A stretch of DNA of 56,960 bases from SZUA-87 sp041687805 (lineage in GTDB: Bacteria > Actinomycetota > Acidimicrobiia > Acidimicrobiales > Aldehydirespiratoraceae), in contig JBDNJK010000025.1 of assembly GCA_041687805.1 (NCBI GenBank), forward strand, positions 1 to 56,960, written 5' to 3'. How positions within the stretch are numbered: position 1 is the first letter of the stretch; every line of letters begins with the position of its first letter. The notes under the pieces are model-generated. The model did no database searches. It was not told where the DNA came from and saw nothing but the letters and a program-made list of their open reading frames with translations. Shown in pieces: positions 33,351 to 42,395 of this stretch. Position numbers and translations under genes: made by a program.

Positions 33351-34987
33351 CCGCCACTAAGCGAGAGGCTTCGGGCTCGTTCCTGGTCGGACTCGGCATT
33401 CTCGCATCGAGGACAGCCGGACTGATTCGCGAAGTCGTGCTTGCCGGTGTTCTTGGAGTGAGCGCCTCCACCGATGCCATCCGCAACGCCGTCAAAATCC
33501 CCAACCTTCTCCAGAATCTGCTCGGCGAGGGCACGCTGTCGGCTTCATTCATTCCCGTCTATGCCGGGCTGGTCGAACGCGGCGAGAAGCGGCGTGCTGC
33601 CAAGTTGGCCGGATCTGTTGCAGGCGTGCTGCTGGTGGTCACCGGCATTCTTGTTGTGTCGGGAGTGCTTCTCGCCGGCCCGCTGACCTCGATCATCGCT
33701 CCCGGCCTCCCGTCGACTACACGCGACCTCACTGTGCCGTTGGTCAAGATCACCACGATCGGATCCGGGGTTCTCGTTTTCTCGGCGTGGTGCCTGGGCG
33801 TGCTCAATACTCACCGCCGCTTCTTCTTGTCATACGTCGCGCCGGTTGTTTGGAACGCGGCCCAGATCTCTGTGTTGGCGTTCGCCGGTATCGCCAGCTT
33901 GTCGTCGACATCGACCATCAACGCCATTGCGTGGGCCATGTTGGTCGGCGCTCTATTGCAGGTGGCCGTTCAACTCCCAACGGTGTTTGCCGTCGCCCCC
34001 GATATTCGGTTGGCGCTCGGATTCAGCGACCCCGACGTAAGGGACGTCGGCCGACGATTCGCTCCGGTACTACTGGGTCGCGGTGTGGTGCAGGTGTCGG
34101 CATTCGTGGATGTTGCACTGGCGTCGTTACTCGCGCTTGGCGCTATCTCCATGGTTGGCTACGCCCAAATCTTCTACATCCTTCCCGTGTCGGTCTTCGC
34201 TATGAGTGTCGCGGCCGCTGAGTTGCCGGAGATGAGTCGGCTCACAGGTGATCCGCAGGCCATCGCCGATCACGCATTCGCGGGACTCCGTCGAATCGCC
34301 TTTTTCATGATGTTCACTGCGGTTGCCTATGTTTCCGTCGGCCGGCCGGTACTGGGCGCGATTCTTCAACATGGCCAATTCGGTGCCGACGACACGATCG
34401 GGGTCTGGCTCACATTGTCGGCAATGGCACTCGGACTTCCGGCTGTAGGTGCCAGTCGGCTTCTCCAGAACACGATGTATGCCGTGGGCGACACACGCGG
34501 GCCGGCAAAGATCGCCGCACTGCGTGTGTTGGTCACTGGCGGAATCGGATTTGCCCTCATGTTCCCATTCGACCGGCTATTGATGTCAAACGGCAAGTTC
34601 ACGGGATCGGTTGGCGGGTTCGGGCCGTTGGCAGAGACAGCCAGGTCTGTTGAGGACGTCGTCCATCTGGGAGCGATCGGACTTGCCCTCGGCTTGGCCG
34701 CCTCCGCATGGACAGAGTTTGTTCTTCTCGATCGGCTGGCCCGCCGACATCTCCCCAACATGCAACCAACCATCGGGCCGGTCGTGGCACTCGCGGTCCC
34801 GGCTGCCCTGGCATTCCTCACTGGGGCGGCGCTTAGCCGACTCGTTGACGGATGGCCACTGGTGCTCGGTGCGATGATCGCGCTCGGGGGATCCGGCTTC
34901 GTCTACGTCGTGTCGGCATTCAAGATCGGTGTTCGCGAGGCCGACCTCGTGCTGCAACCGGTGCGTCGGATCATCTGGCGCCGATAG
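33347..34987 (+). CDS. murJ: Lipid II flippase MurJ (MviN)
   Basis: A 546-residue MOP-superfamily transporter with about fourteen helices that flips lipid II to the outer face of the membrane for peptidoglycan assembly. Family motifs are SRTAGLIREVVLAGVLG (about 21-37), the DAIRNAVKIPNLLQNLLGEGTLSASFIPVY stretch with the conserved N-L-L-G-E-G turn, and the later helix GAILQHGQFGADDT. The GTG start overlaps the upstream gene as GTGA. Unlike mycobacterial MurJ there is no C-terminal kinase-like domain; the unrelated pseudokinase at 4.3 kb is a separate gene. Confidence 0.94.
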   Translation: MTATKREASGSFLVGLGILASRTAGLIREVVLAGVLGVSASTDAIRNAVKIPNLLQNLLGEGTLSASFIPVYAGLVERGEKRRAAKLAGSVAGVLLVVTGILVVSGVLLAGPLTSIIAPGLPSTTRDLTVPLVKITTIGSGVLVFSAWCLGVLNTHRRFFLSYVAPVVWNAAQISVLAFAGIASLSSTSTINAIAWAMLVGALLQVAVQLPTVFAVAPDIRLALGFSDPDVRDVGRRFAPVLLGRGVVQVSAFVDVALASLLALGAISMVGYAQIFYILPVSVFAMSVAAAELPEMSRLTGDPQAIADHAFAGLRRIAFFMMFTAVAYVSVGRPVLGAILQHGQFGADDTIGVWLTLSAMALGLPAVGASRLLQNTMYAVGDTRGPAKIAALRVLVTGGIGFALMFPFDRLLMSNGKFTGSVGGFGPLAETARSVEDVVHLGAIGLALGLAASAWTEFVLLDRLARRHLPNMQPTIGPVVALAVPAALAFLTGAALSRLVDGWPLVLGAMIALGGSGFVYVVSAFKIGVREADLVLQPVRRIIWRR

Positions 34988-35041
34988 CCCGCCTATTCGC
35001 CTGGCCCGATACGAACGGGATCGACCAACTACCATCAGAAC

Positions 35042-35830
35042 ATGCTTCAGTATCTGAAAAAGCGTTGGAAGTATCTGGTGGCGAAACTCGGTGGCAGTTT
35101 CGAAGAGTCCGCCGACCCCAAGGTCCAATTGGAACAAGCGATCAAGGAGGCCCAGGACCAGCACCGCAGGTTGCGTGAGCAAGCCGCCAACGTCATCGCC
35201 AATCAAAAGCAGACCGAGATGCGGCTTAATCGTGCACTCGAAGAACTCGAGCGCGTGAACGCCAACGCCCGCCAGGCTGTGGTGATGGCCGAGGACGCCA
35301 GCAAGTCAGGCAATCAAGACAAGGTCACCTCCTACACGAGCGCCGCCGAACAATTTGCCAACCGACTCATCACGCTCGAGGCTGATATCGAGAGTCTCAA
35401 GTCGATGCACTTTCAAGCCACCGAGGCATCCGATCAGGCCAAAGCCGCTGTCAAACAAAATTCAACTCTGCTTCAGAAAAAGCTCAGCGAGCGTCAGGCC
35501 CTTCTCAGTCAGCTCGACCAGGCCAAGATGCAAGAGACCGTCAACACAGCCATGGCCACGCTTTCGGAGGCGGTCGGCGAGGACGTTCCTACATTTGACG
35601 AGGTGCGCGAGAAGATCGAGGCTCGCTACGCCAAGGCCAAGGCAGTGTCAGAACTCACTGAATCCAACGTCGACACCCGTATGCAGGAAATTGAAGCTGC
35701 GGCGCGCAACGTCGAAGCTCACGCTCGCCTCGACGAGATCAAACAGCAGCTGGGGATCGAATCTGGCGCACCAGCCAAGCCAATGGAACTCGGCCCCAGC
35801 GATGCAACACCTGGTGGCGACCAGGCCTAA
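35042..35830 (+). CDS. pspA: PspA/IM30 family membrane-stress protein
   Basis: A 262-residue, almost wholly helical protein. The N-terminus (LQYLKKRWKYLVAKLGGSFEESADPKVQLEQAIKEAQ) is an amphipathic membrane-binding helix leading to the PspA coiled-coil hairpin (about 30-190); the tail is short and Pro/Gly-rich. PspA forms ESCRT-III-like helical polymers that guard the membrane against stress and proton leak. It lies 54 bases after murJ. Its stop codon overlaps that of convergent proB by two bases (CTAA carries TAA on plus and TAG on minus), so there is no room for a terminator between them. Confidence 0.93.
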   Translation: MLQYLKKRWKYLVAKLGGSFEESADPKVQLEQAIKEAQDQHRRLREQAANVIANQKQTEMRLNRALEELERVNANARQAVVMAEDASKSGNQDKVTSYTSAAEQFANRLITLEADIESLKSMHFQATEASDQAKAAVKQNSTLLQKKLSERQALLSQLDQAKMQETVNTAMATLSEAVGEDVPTFDEVREKIEARYAKAKAVSELTESNVDTRMQEIEAAARNVEAHARLDEIKQQLGIESGAPAKPMELGPSDATPGGDQA

Positions 35831-36933
35831 TCGGGCAACACCACCAAATCATCGGCGTGCACGACAACGTGGGGTGATCCCAGGGGCAAGTCAGCGCTGC
35901 TAAGCCCGATTGCGGGCTGCAGCTCCTCGGAGCTGTGTCGAGCCAGGCCCCTCGCAAACACTCCAGTGCTGCCATCGGTGATGTCGACCGGTGCACCAGC
36001 TCCGAAGGTGCCCGACACCTTCGTCACGCCGGCGGCAAGTAACGATTTTCCTCGCTCCAACGCCGCTCGGGCGCCGGTATCGACGACCACCGTGCCTCTG
36101 GTGCCAACTGCGAACGCGATCCATAATTTTCGGGCAGGAAGACGCCCAGGTCGGGCCTTGATGAACGTGCCAGTGGACGGCTTGGACGCCATGGCGTCCT
36201 TGAGCACATCTGGGCGATCAGCTCGGGCAATCACAGATCTCACCCCAGACCACGACGCGACTTTCGCTGCCATGATCTTCGAGGCCATGCCGCCGCTCCC
36301 CCGACTGCTCCCGGCGACACCCCCCAGCCTTTCGTGGTCGTTGCCAATCTTCTCTATCTCATCGATCAACGATGCCGTCGCACTCAACCGCGGATCGGCG
36401 GTGAATACGCCATCGGTGTCTGTCAGCAACAACATCAGGTCGGCGTCTACGAGATTGGCCACCAGCGCCGCCAACCGGTCGTTGTCGCCGAATCGGATTT
36501 CCTCGTCGGCGATGGCATCGTTTTCGTTGATGACCGGAATCACACCCAACTCAAGAAGCCGCCGGATCGTGGCGCGTGCGTGTAGGTATTGAGACCGCAT
36601 GACGAAATCGATGGCAACGAGCAACACCTGCCCGGCGACGAGGCCACGTCGTCGGAATTCCTCGCGGTAGACCCGTATGAGTGCTCCTTGGCCAACAGAG
36701 GATGCAGCCTGCAGAGTGATGATGTCGCCTGGTCGCTTGTCGCCACCCAAATCAAGTTCGGGTAGGCCGGCCGCGATCGCACCCGAAGTCACGATCACCA
36801 CCTGATGTCCGTCGAGGCGAGCATCGGCGACCTGGTCGCAGATTGCGGCTACTGCTTCCCGCCGAATTACACCTAGCGAGTCGGTTATCGAGGAGGTCCC
36901 AACCTTGACGACGACCGTCTGGTTTGGCTTCAC
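35827..36933 (-). CDS. proB: Glutamate 5-kinase ProB
   Basis: A 368-residue amino-acid kinase for the first step of proline synthesis. Kinase motifs: VVVKVGTSSITD (about 7-18), VTSGAIAAGLPEL, INENDAIADEEIRFGDND and LLTDTDGVFTADPRL. A C-terminal PUA domain (about 280-360: KLWIAFAVGTRGTVVVDTGARAAL...) is present as in many full-length bacterial ProB proteins. Feedback inhibition by proline is usual for the family. The gene overlaps the obg stop by ATGA and its own stop codon is shared with convergent pspA. Confidence 0.96.
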   Translation of the reverse strand: MKPNQTVVVKVGTSSITDSLGVIRREAVAAICDQVADARLDGHQVVIVTSGAIAAGLPELDLGGDKRPGDIITLQAASSVGQGALIRVYREEFRRRGLVAGQVLLVAIDFVMRSQYLHARATIRRLLELGVIPVINENDAIADEEIRFGDNDRLAALVANLVDADLMLLLTDTDGVFTADPRLSATASLIDEIEKIGNDHERLGGVAGSSRGSGGMASKIMAAKVASWSGVRSVIARADRPDVLKDAMASKPSTGTFIKARPGRLPARKLWIAFAVGTRGTVVVDTGARAALERGKSLLAAGVTKVSGTFGAGAPVDITDGSTGVFARGLARHSSEELQPAIGLSSADLPLGSPHVVVHADDLVVLPD

Positions 36934-38171
36934 AGATCTTCCTCGTATTCGAAAGCAAAGTCGCCGATGTGAACGATGTCGCCGGTGGCAACTCCGGCCC
37001 TGGCGAGCACCTTCAGGACGCCAAGCTGCTGAAGCCGGTTGAGGGCGTAGTCGAGGGCTTGTTGATCGGTCATGTCACTGAGTGCGACTGCACGCTGAGC
37101 GGCGCGTCCCACAACATTCCACGAGCCATCATCAAAGCGCTCGACCGTGGCCTGATTACCAATCGGTCGGTGAATCGTCACGCTGTCGACCGGCGGTGTG
37201 TGGTTCCTGGCGTCGGCGACGAGTGTCGCAAGGCCCCCGAGAACCTGTGGAATACCTTCGCCCGTGGGGGCAGCCACACGTATGCCATCGAAACCTCTAT
37301 CAGTCGCGATGTCGGCACGGGATCCGGCGACAATTCGAGGCCGTTCGAGAAGTTCGGGGCGATATGAACCGAGTTCATATAGCAGCACATCCAACTGCTC
37401 GGCCGGCGTTTGACCGTCCCATTCTGAGAGGTCGAGCAAAACCAGCAGAACCCTTGCGCGCTCAACATGACGGAGGAACCGGTGTCCAAGTCCCTTGCCT
37501 TCGCTCGCGCCTCCAATGAGCCCTGGGATATCGGCCAGGACCATCTCGAATCCATCGTCCATCTTCACGACACCTAGGTTCGGTTCGAGCGTGGTGAACG
37601 GATAGTTGGCAATCTTCGGCTTGGCCGCGGACACACGGCTTATGAAGGTCGACTTCCCCACGTTGGGAAGACCGACAATTGCCACATCGGCCATCAGCTT
37701 CAACTCGAGTCGCAGCCACCTCTCCTCGCCGTGCTCGCCCTGCTCAGCAAAGTTCGGGGCGCGCCTCCGATTGGTGAGGAACCGTGCGTTGCCACGCCCT
37801 CCCTGACCGGCCGTGGCTGCCTCCCACTTGTCGCCGTGATGAACCAGGTCGGCAATTGGTTCGTTAGTCTCGTGATTGAGCACCACGGTGCCCTCCGGGA
37901 CCTTCACTTCGAGATCGTTGCCACGTGCGCCATGTCGGTTCTGTCCGCTTCCATGACTTCCGCTGCTGGCCTTTCGATGAGGATGATCTCTGAAGGCCAA
38001 AAGTGAGGCAACGTTTCGGTCGGCAACGAACCACACCGTGCCGCCTTTGCCACCGTCGCCTCCGTCGGGCCCGCCCCGCGACACATGGGCCTCACGGCGA
38101 AACGAGACGCACCCTGCACCGCCATCGCCTGCTGCCACGTTGATGTTGCACTCGTCCACGAATCCTGACAC
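36930..38171 (-). CDS. obg: GTPase Obg (CgtA)
   Basis: A 413-residue GTPase for late 50S assembly and ppGpp-linked stress signalling. It has the glycine-rich Obg fold (about 1-158: FVDECNINVAAGDGGAGCVSFRRE, GGPDGGDGGKGG), the G domain with GLPNVGKST (about 165-173) and DIPGLI (G3), and a C-terminal OCT domain (about 325-413). The start GTG opens the family sequence. A perfect 14-base palindrome covers the start codon. It is translationally coupled to proB by ATGA. rplU and rpmA, usually just upstream, are here separated by dgt and the TadE-like gene. Confidence 0.96.
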   Translation of the reverse strand: MSGFVDECNINVAAGDGGAGCVSFRREAHVSRGGPDGGDGGKGGTVWFVADRNVASLLAFRDHPHRKASSGSHGSGQNRHGARGNDLEVKVPEGTVVLNHETNEPIADLVHHGDKWEAATAGQGGRGNARFLTNRRRAPNFAEQGEHGEERWLRLELKLMADVAIVGLPNVGKSTFISRVSAAKPKIANYPFTTLEPNLGVVKMDDGFEMVLADIPGLIGGASEGKGLGHRFLRHVERARVLLVLLDLSEWDGQTPAEQLDVLLYELGSYRPELLERPRIVAGSRADIATDRGFDGIRVAAPTGEGIPQVLGGLATLVADARNHTPPVDSVTIHRPIGNQATVERFDDGSWNVVGRAAQRAVALSDMTDQQALDYALNRLQQLGVLKVLARAGVATGDIVHIGDFAFEYEEDL

Positions 38172-38178
38172 GTGTCAG
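38165..38178. promoter_or_regulatory. Palindrome over the obg start codon
   Basis: CTGACACGTGTCAG is a perfect 14-bp palindrome with no spacer. The obg GTG lies in it (38171-38169), and TACCAT is seven bases upstream on the minus strand, so if that is the -10 the palindrome sits at the transcription start of a leaderless mRNA. Operator role is inferred. Confidence 0.4.
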
Positions 38179-38252
38179 ATGGTACGGCCTTGTGCCTCGC
38201 GCTCCATCGACCTAACCGTAGCGATAATCAATTCCGCTGCTCTGGCTGCCGA

Positions 38253-38662
38253 TCAGCGAACGAACCGAACGGGATCTCCCGAGATCTCCACGAACCATGT
38301 GGTCCGATCGTGGGTCGTTAAGCCCGACACGTAATGGATCTTCCACCACCGGTCGGATGTCCCATAAGCCGGGTTGAATTCCGTCGGCAAGTGGACAGTC
38401 AACGTGACGAACTCGTTGTTGAACTTACTTGCATCCTCGTCAAGATAGGTCGTATTGGTACCCCGCCTACCGTTGGTGCTTGTCCAGTCGAATTGTCGAT
38501 CGCCAAGTAGTCACTGAACGCGAACCCAAACTCGAAAATTGAGAACAGAAAGACGAACAGGAGCGGTGTCATGATGGCGGCCTCGATCATGGCGACGCCC
38601 CTCTCACCTCGACCTCGACGGTTGGTATCCAAATAGTGTCGCTCGGAGGGCCGATTCCTCAC
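38253..38662 (-). pseudogene. TadE-like pilus protein, split by a frameshift
   Basis: The first frame opens with a basic leader and GVAMIEAAIMTPLLFVFLFS (about 22-41), the TadE/prepilin pattern, and reads on to FAFSDYLAI. It then continues as low-quality sequence to a stop at 38399. From about 38510 a second frame, without its own start, runs to 38253 and reads as ordinary protein: DRQFDWTSTNGRRGTN, later DRWWKIHYVSG and EISGDPVRFVR. Joining the two with one added base near 38503-38510 gives a 136-residue protein, a normal TadE length. Either a single-base deletion broke the gene or the sequence has an error. There are no other tad genes next to it. Confidence 0.72.
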
Positions 38663-38712
38663 CCTCTAGTGTCGGCACGTTCCACACGGAAACTATGGCA
38701 AGAGATCAGGTC

Positions 38713-38732
38713 TTGGGGTCAAATTGCCCCAA
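38713..38732. repeat. Hairpin between the TadE-like gene and dgt
   Basis: TTGGGG and CCCCAA pair around TCAAATTG in the 133-base divergent region. It could be an operator for either gene or a weak transcript structure. No known motif is matched. Confidence 0.35.
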
Positions 38733-38795
38733 ATCGAGATGCGATCGACCAATTCCTGGTCCTCGCGTGAAGCTGCTCCGCCCTAGGATTGCGCT

Positions 38796-39926
38796 GTGAC
38801 AGCCGACGACTCTCTGGCAAACCAGCAACAAGCATGGGGGTCGACCATGCGAGGCCACCTCGCGGATGGCGTCGAGACCGCCCATGCTGACTCCTCCATG
38901 ACGGTAAAAACCGGGGCTGGACTCATCCGTGAACGCCGCGAGGAAATGGAGGTCGAGCTACTCAGATCGGGAGCCACATTGAGTTTCGGGGCCGGAGATC
39001 GCGGGTTTGAGGAGGCGCCGGACACGACACGAACATGTTTTGAACGTGACCGCGACCGTATACTCCACGCCAACTCCTTTCGAAGACTCGCCGGCAAGAC
39101 ACAGGTGTTTGTGTTCCCCGATGACCACCAACGCACGCGACTCACTCACGCCCTTGAGGTCGCTCAGGTAGCGCGAAGCATCAGCCGTGCGCTCAGCCTC
39201 AACGTGCCTCTCACGGAGGCCATCGCTCTTGGTCACGATTGTGGACATGGCCCCGGAGGGCATTCAAGCGAGGCGGCACTATCGCCGTTCCTGGAGGAAG
39301 GGTTCGATCATGCCGTGTGGGGTGCTGATGTCACTCTCGTTCCCCTGAATCTGTGCAGCGAAACGCTCGACGGGATTCGAAACCATTCATGGTCGAGGCC
39401 CGCCCCTACCACCCCAGAAGGAGAGGTGGTCAGCTGGGCCGATCGCATCGCTTATGTGTGCCACGACTTTGAAGATGCTGTCAACGCCGGCGTGGTCAGG
39501 CCGGACGACCTTCCAGAGTTGGTCCGTGAGCGCTGCGGCTCATCGCGGCGCACTCAGCTTGCCGCATTAATCGGATCGACGGTCGACACAACCAACGCCA
39601 CTGGGTTGGTGGGCATGGACACCGCCACTGCCGAGGCTCTGGCCGCCTTCCGAAAGTTCAACTACGACAACATCTATCTACGACCGCAGTCGCAACTACA
39701 AGCCGAGAAGGTGGTTGGGGTTTTGCGAGGTCTGGTCGACTACCTGACGCTGAATCCGCACCGACTGCCGAGTCGCTTGTTCGACGAACATCTTGAGCAC
39801 GATGATGCCACGGTCAGAGCGGCCGTGGCATGGGTGGCCGGCATGACCGACCGATATGCGTTCAGTTTCGCCAGGGAATGGCTAGGTCTCGATGAGGCGG
39901 TGCTTCCCCGGGGCGTCGATGTGTGA
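38796..39926 (+). CDS. dgt: dGTP triphosphohydrolase-like HD protein
   Basis: A 376-residue HD-superfamily hydrolase that removes triphosphate from dGTP or other dNTPs. Metal ligands are visible in order: RLTHALEVAQVARS (H), GHDCGHGPGGHSSE (H-D and further H) and WADRIAYVCHDFEDA (D). The N-terminus has the family RTCFERDRDRILHANSFRRLAGKTQVF; its first 65 residues are variable and may be partly untranslated if a later start is used. The GTG at 38796 has TAGGAT upstream. In many actinobacteria dgt precedes dnaG, but here it is alone and convergent with rpmA, 15 bases between ends. Confidence 0.9.
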   Translation: MTADDSLANQQQAWGSTMRGHLADGVETAHADSSMTVKTGAGLIRERREEMEVELLRSGATLSFGAGDRGFEEAPDTTRTCFERDRDRILHANSFRRLAGKTQVFVFPDDHQRTRLTHALEVAQVARSISRALSLNVPLTEAIALGHDCGHGPGGHSSEAALSPFLEEGFDHAVWGADVTLVPLNLCSETLDGIRNHSWSRPAPTTPEGEVVSWADRIAYVCHDFEDAVNAGVVRPDDLPELVRERCGSSRRTQLAALIGSTVDTTNATGLVGMDTATAEALAAFRKFNYDNIYLRPQSQLQAEKVVGVLRGLVDYLTLNPHRLPSRLFDEHLEHDDATVRAAVAWVAGMTDRYAFSFAREWLGLDEAVLPRGVDV

Positions 39927-39941
39927 GCCGACGGCGCTCGT

Positions 39942-40193
39942 TCAGACCATGAGAACGTCGACGAGCTTGCGGCCGCGTCGGTTACCGAACTTCACCACGC
40001 CGTCGGAGGTGGCGAACAATGTGTCGTCGCCGCCCTTCATGACGTTGTTGCCGGGATGGATTCTGGTGCCGCGCTGACGCACGATGATCGAGCCAGCCAA
40101 GACCTGGCCACCATCGAACACCTTCACGCCGAGGCGTTGGGAGTTGGAATCGCGACCGTTACGTGTGGAGCCGCCGCCCTTAGTCTTTGACAT
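39942..40193 (-). CDS. rpmA: 50S ribosomal protein L27
   Basis: An 83-residue protein of the large subunit whose N-terminal tail reaches the peptidyl-transferase centre. KGGGSTRNGRDSNSQRLGVKVF and IIVRQRGTRIHPGNNV are diagnostic. The N-terminus reads MSKTKGGG rather than the common MAHKKGGG and has no extension needing cleavage by Prp, which is restricted to Firmicutes and relatives. It follows rplU by six bases. Confidence 0.98.
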   Translation of the reverse strand: MSKTKGGGSTRNGRDSNSQRLGVKVFDGGQVLAGSIIVRQRGTRIHPGNNVMKGGDDTLFATSDGVVKFGNRRGRKLVDVLMV

Positions 40194-40199
40194 GGCCGG

Positions 40200-40508
40200 T
40201 CAGCCCTTCTTGATATCGGTGATCTCGATGCGGGCCAGCGTCTGTCGATGGCCCCACCTCTTGCGATTGTTGCTTTTGTTCTTGTAGAGAAATCCGTTGA
40301 TCTTTGGACCACGGAACTCTTCCACCACACGTGCGGTGACTGATGCACTCGCCAACTGGCTGGGTGCAGCCAGGACGGTGTCGCCGTCGACGAGCAGCAC
40401 TGGCTGCAAGGAAACTTCGGTGCCGGGCTCTCCCAGACGCTCAACATCGAGTGTCTGGCCCTGCTCCACGCGGTATTGCTTACCGCCGGTCTTAACTACT
40501 GCGTACAT
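40200..40508 (-). CDS. rplU: 50S ribosomal protein L21
   Basis: A 102-residue protein that binds 23S rRNA on the solvent side of the 50S subunit. The opening MYAVVKTGGKQYRVEQGQ and KNKSNNRKRWGHRQ are family marks. It follows rne by 60 bases and precedes rpmA by six, the near-universal rplU-rpmA order. No strong ribosome-binding site is visible before the ATG. Confidence 0.98.
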   Translation of the reverse strand: MYAVVKTGGKQYRVEQGQTLDVERLGEPGTEVSLQPVLLVDGDTVLAAPSQLASASVTARVVEEFRGPKINGFLYKNKSNNRKRWGHRQTLARIEITDIKKG

Positions 40509-40568
40509 AGGTTTGAGAGGCTACCGGGCCAGGCCGTTGGAACCACCAAAACACGCCGACTCTTAGCA

Positions 40569-42356
40569 TCAACCAATCAGCTCCTCGATCACCAAATGGC
40601 CGGTGCCCGAACAGGTGGGACAGGCGTTCGACACAGTTTCGAGCAGGCCCTCTCCGATCCGCTTCCTTGTCATCTCGACGAGTCCGAGCTCTGAAATGTT
40701 GAACACCTGTGTGCGGGTCTTGTCGCGCGCCAGCGCGTCGCGGAAAGTCTTGATCACTTGGTCGCGGTTTTTGGCAATTTCCATGTCGACGAAATCGATC
40801 ACGATGATTCCCCCGATATCCCGCAGTCGCAACTGATGAGCCACTTCTTCTGCAGCCTCAAGATTGTTACGGAATACGGTCTCCTCGAGGTTGGACTTCC
40901 CCACGTTCTTTCCGGTATTGACATCGATGACAGTGAGAGCCTCTGTGGCCTCGATGATCAATGACCCACCGGACGGCAACCAGACCTTGCGATCGAGGGC
41001 CTTTCGCAATTGCTCCTCAATGTGGTGGCGTTCGTAGAGCGGCAGGCTCTCGATGGTCGAGTCGTGGAATTCCACTCGGTCGGCCAAGGCTGGGCTGATG
41101 CTCTCCACATAGTCGCTGACCTCCTCATAGAGATCAGAATCGTCGATGACAATGCCGCGGTAGTCCTTGTTGAACTCTTCTCGAATCACTCTCACCGCAG
41201 CCTCTGGCTCGCGATAGAGCAGCGCAGGCGCCTTGGTTCGTTTGGCCAGCGCCTCGATCTCCTCCCACTGGGAAATCAACCGCTCGACATCGAGCTTGAT
41301 TTCTTCAGCGGTCACGTTCTCGGCAGCTGTGCGGACAATGACACCATGCTTGGCCGGCTTGGCCTTGTCGAGGATCTGACGCAGACGTCGCCGTTCTTTG
41401 TCGGGGAGGCGTTTCGAGATGCCGTAGGTAGAGCTGTTGGGTACGAGAACAACAAATCGGCCGGGCAGCGACACCTCTTGAGTGAGGCGAGCCCCCTTGT
41501 GGGCGATCGGGTTCTTTGTGACCTGACACAGGATCGACTGCTTCGCTCGAAGGATGTCTTCGATACGTGGCTGTGCTTTGCGGCCACCCTCGACGTCGTC
41601 GGGGTCGTAGTGGACATCGCCGCGGTAGAGAACCGCGTTCTTGGGTGTGGAGATGTCGACGAACGCAGCTTCCATGCCCGGCAGCACGTTCTGTACCCGT
41701 CCGAGATAGATGTTGCCGTATATCTGGTTGACATCATCAGAGGGCAGTGAGACATAGTGCTCGACGAGTTTGCGGCCCTCGAGCACCGAAATTTGTGTGA
41801 CGTTCTCGCGCACGGAGACGACCATCAGATAGCGGCCGACCGCTTTGCCATTACGGGTGCGACCACGCCGACGTTTCAACACCTTCTCGTCGAGTTCGAC
41901 CGCTTCGCCGGTTGTAATTGCGGTGACCGGCACGGGGGCACGGCCGCCGCGGCCACCGCCCTTTTTGCCGGTGTTCTTGCGGTTGGCATCTCGATTTTGT
42001 TGGCCCTTGCCTTGGCCACCCTGGTTGCTTCGTTGATTTCGATTTCCTTGACCGCCTTGACCGCCTTGGCCGCTCTGACCGCTTTGGTCGGCCTGACCCC
42101 CGGAGCCGCCGCGCCCACGTCCACCTCGACGACGGCGCTTCTTGCGAGCCGGAGGATTTCCGCCATTGGCGTCGTCTCCGCTACTTGCGCTGGATTGGTC
42201 CGCAGGTGCGGGCCTGGAGTCTCCGATTTTGGGAGCGTTTCGTGGTTGGTTCGACGAAGTCGAAGAGGAGGACTCAGGCGCCGTATTACCAGATGTCTGT
42301 TCAGTTGAGCTTTCGCTGTTGGTTGGCTTTGTGTTGTCGGCCATTTGTTCGGCCAT
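40569..42356 (-). CDS. rne: Ribonuclease E/G
   Basis: A 595-residue endoribonuclease for mRNA decay and rRNA processing. The N-terminus (about 1-150) is disordered: acidic/Ser-rich, then Gly/Gln/Arg-rich with RRRRGGRGRGG, as in mycobacterial RNase E, and can bind RNA or partner proteins. The catalytic part starts near 160: S1 domain (GNIYLGRVQNVLPGMEAAFVDI), 5' sensor and RNase H folds, and the DNase I-like domain with VIDVNTGK and IIVIDFVDME. The zinc-link CPTC follows at the C-terminus. ATG at 42356 is chosen over TTG 42389 because AAGGA lies upstream. It follows the DUF2344 gene in the same direction. Confidence 0.95.
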   Translation of the reverse strand: MAEQMADNTKPTNSESSTEQTSGNTAPESSSSTSSNQPRNAPKIGDSRPAPADQSSASSGDDANGGNPPARKKRRRRGGRGRGGSGGQADQSGQSGQGGQGGQGNRNQRSNQGGQGKGQQNRDANRKNTGKKGGGRGGRAPVPVTAITTGEAVELDEKVLKRRRGRTRNGKAVGRYLMVVSVRENVTQISVLEGRKLVEHYVSLPSDDVNQIYGNIYLGRVQNVLPGMEAAFVDISTPKNAVLYRGDVHYDPDDVEGGRKAQPRIEDILRAKQSILCQVTKNPIAHKGARLTQEVSLPGRFVVLVPNSSTYGISKRLPDKERRRLRQILDKAKPAKHGVIVRTAAENVTAEEIKLDVERLISQWEEIEALAKRTKAPALLYREPEAAVRVIREEFNKDYRGIVIDDSDLYEEVSDYVESISPALADRVEFHDSTIESLPLYERHHIEEQLRKALDRKVWLPSGGSLIIEATEALTVIDVNTGKNVGKSNLEETVFRNNLEAAEEVAHQLRLRDIGGIIVIDFVDMEIAKNRDQVIKTFRDALARDKTRTQVFNISELGLVEMTRKRIGEGLLETVSNACPTCSGTGHLVIEELIG

Positions 42357-42395
42357 CGGTATTTTCCTTACGTTTGGGCGCACCGGCAAAGACGT

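Noticed and set aside
40509..40568. L21-type autoregulatory leader before rplU
   Set aside because: The 60-base gap has short complementary runs but no structure I could match to a known ribosomal-protein leader.
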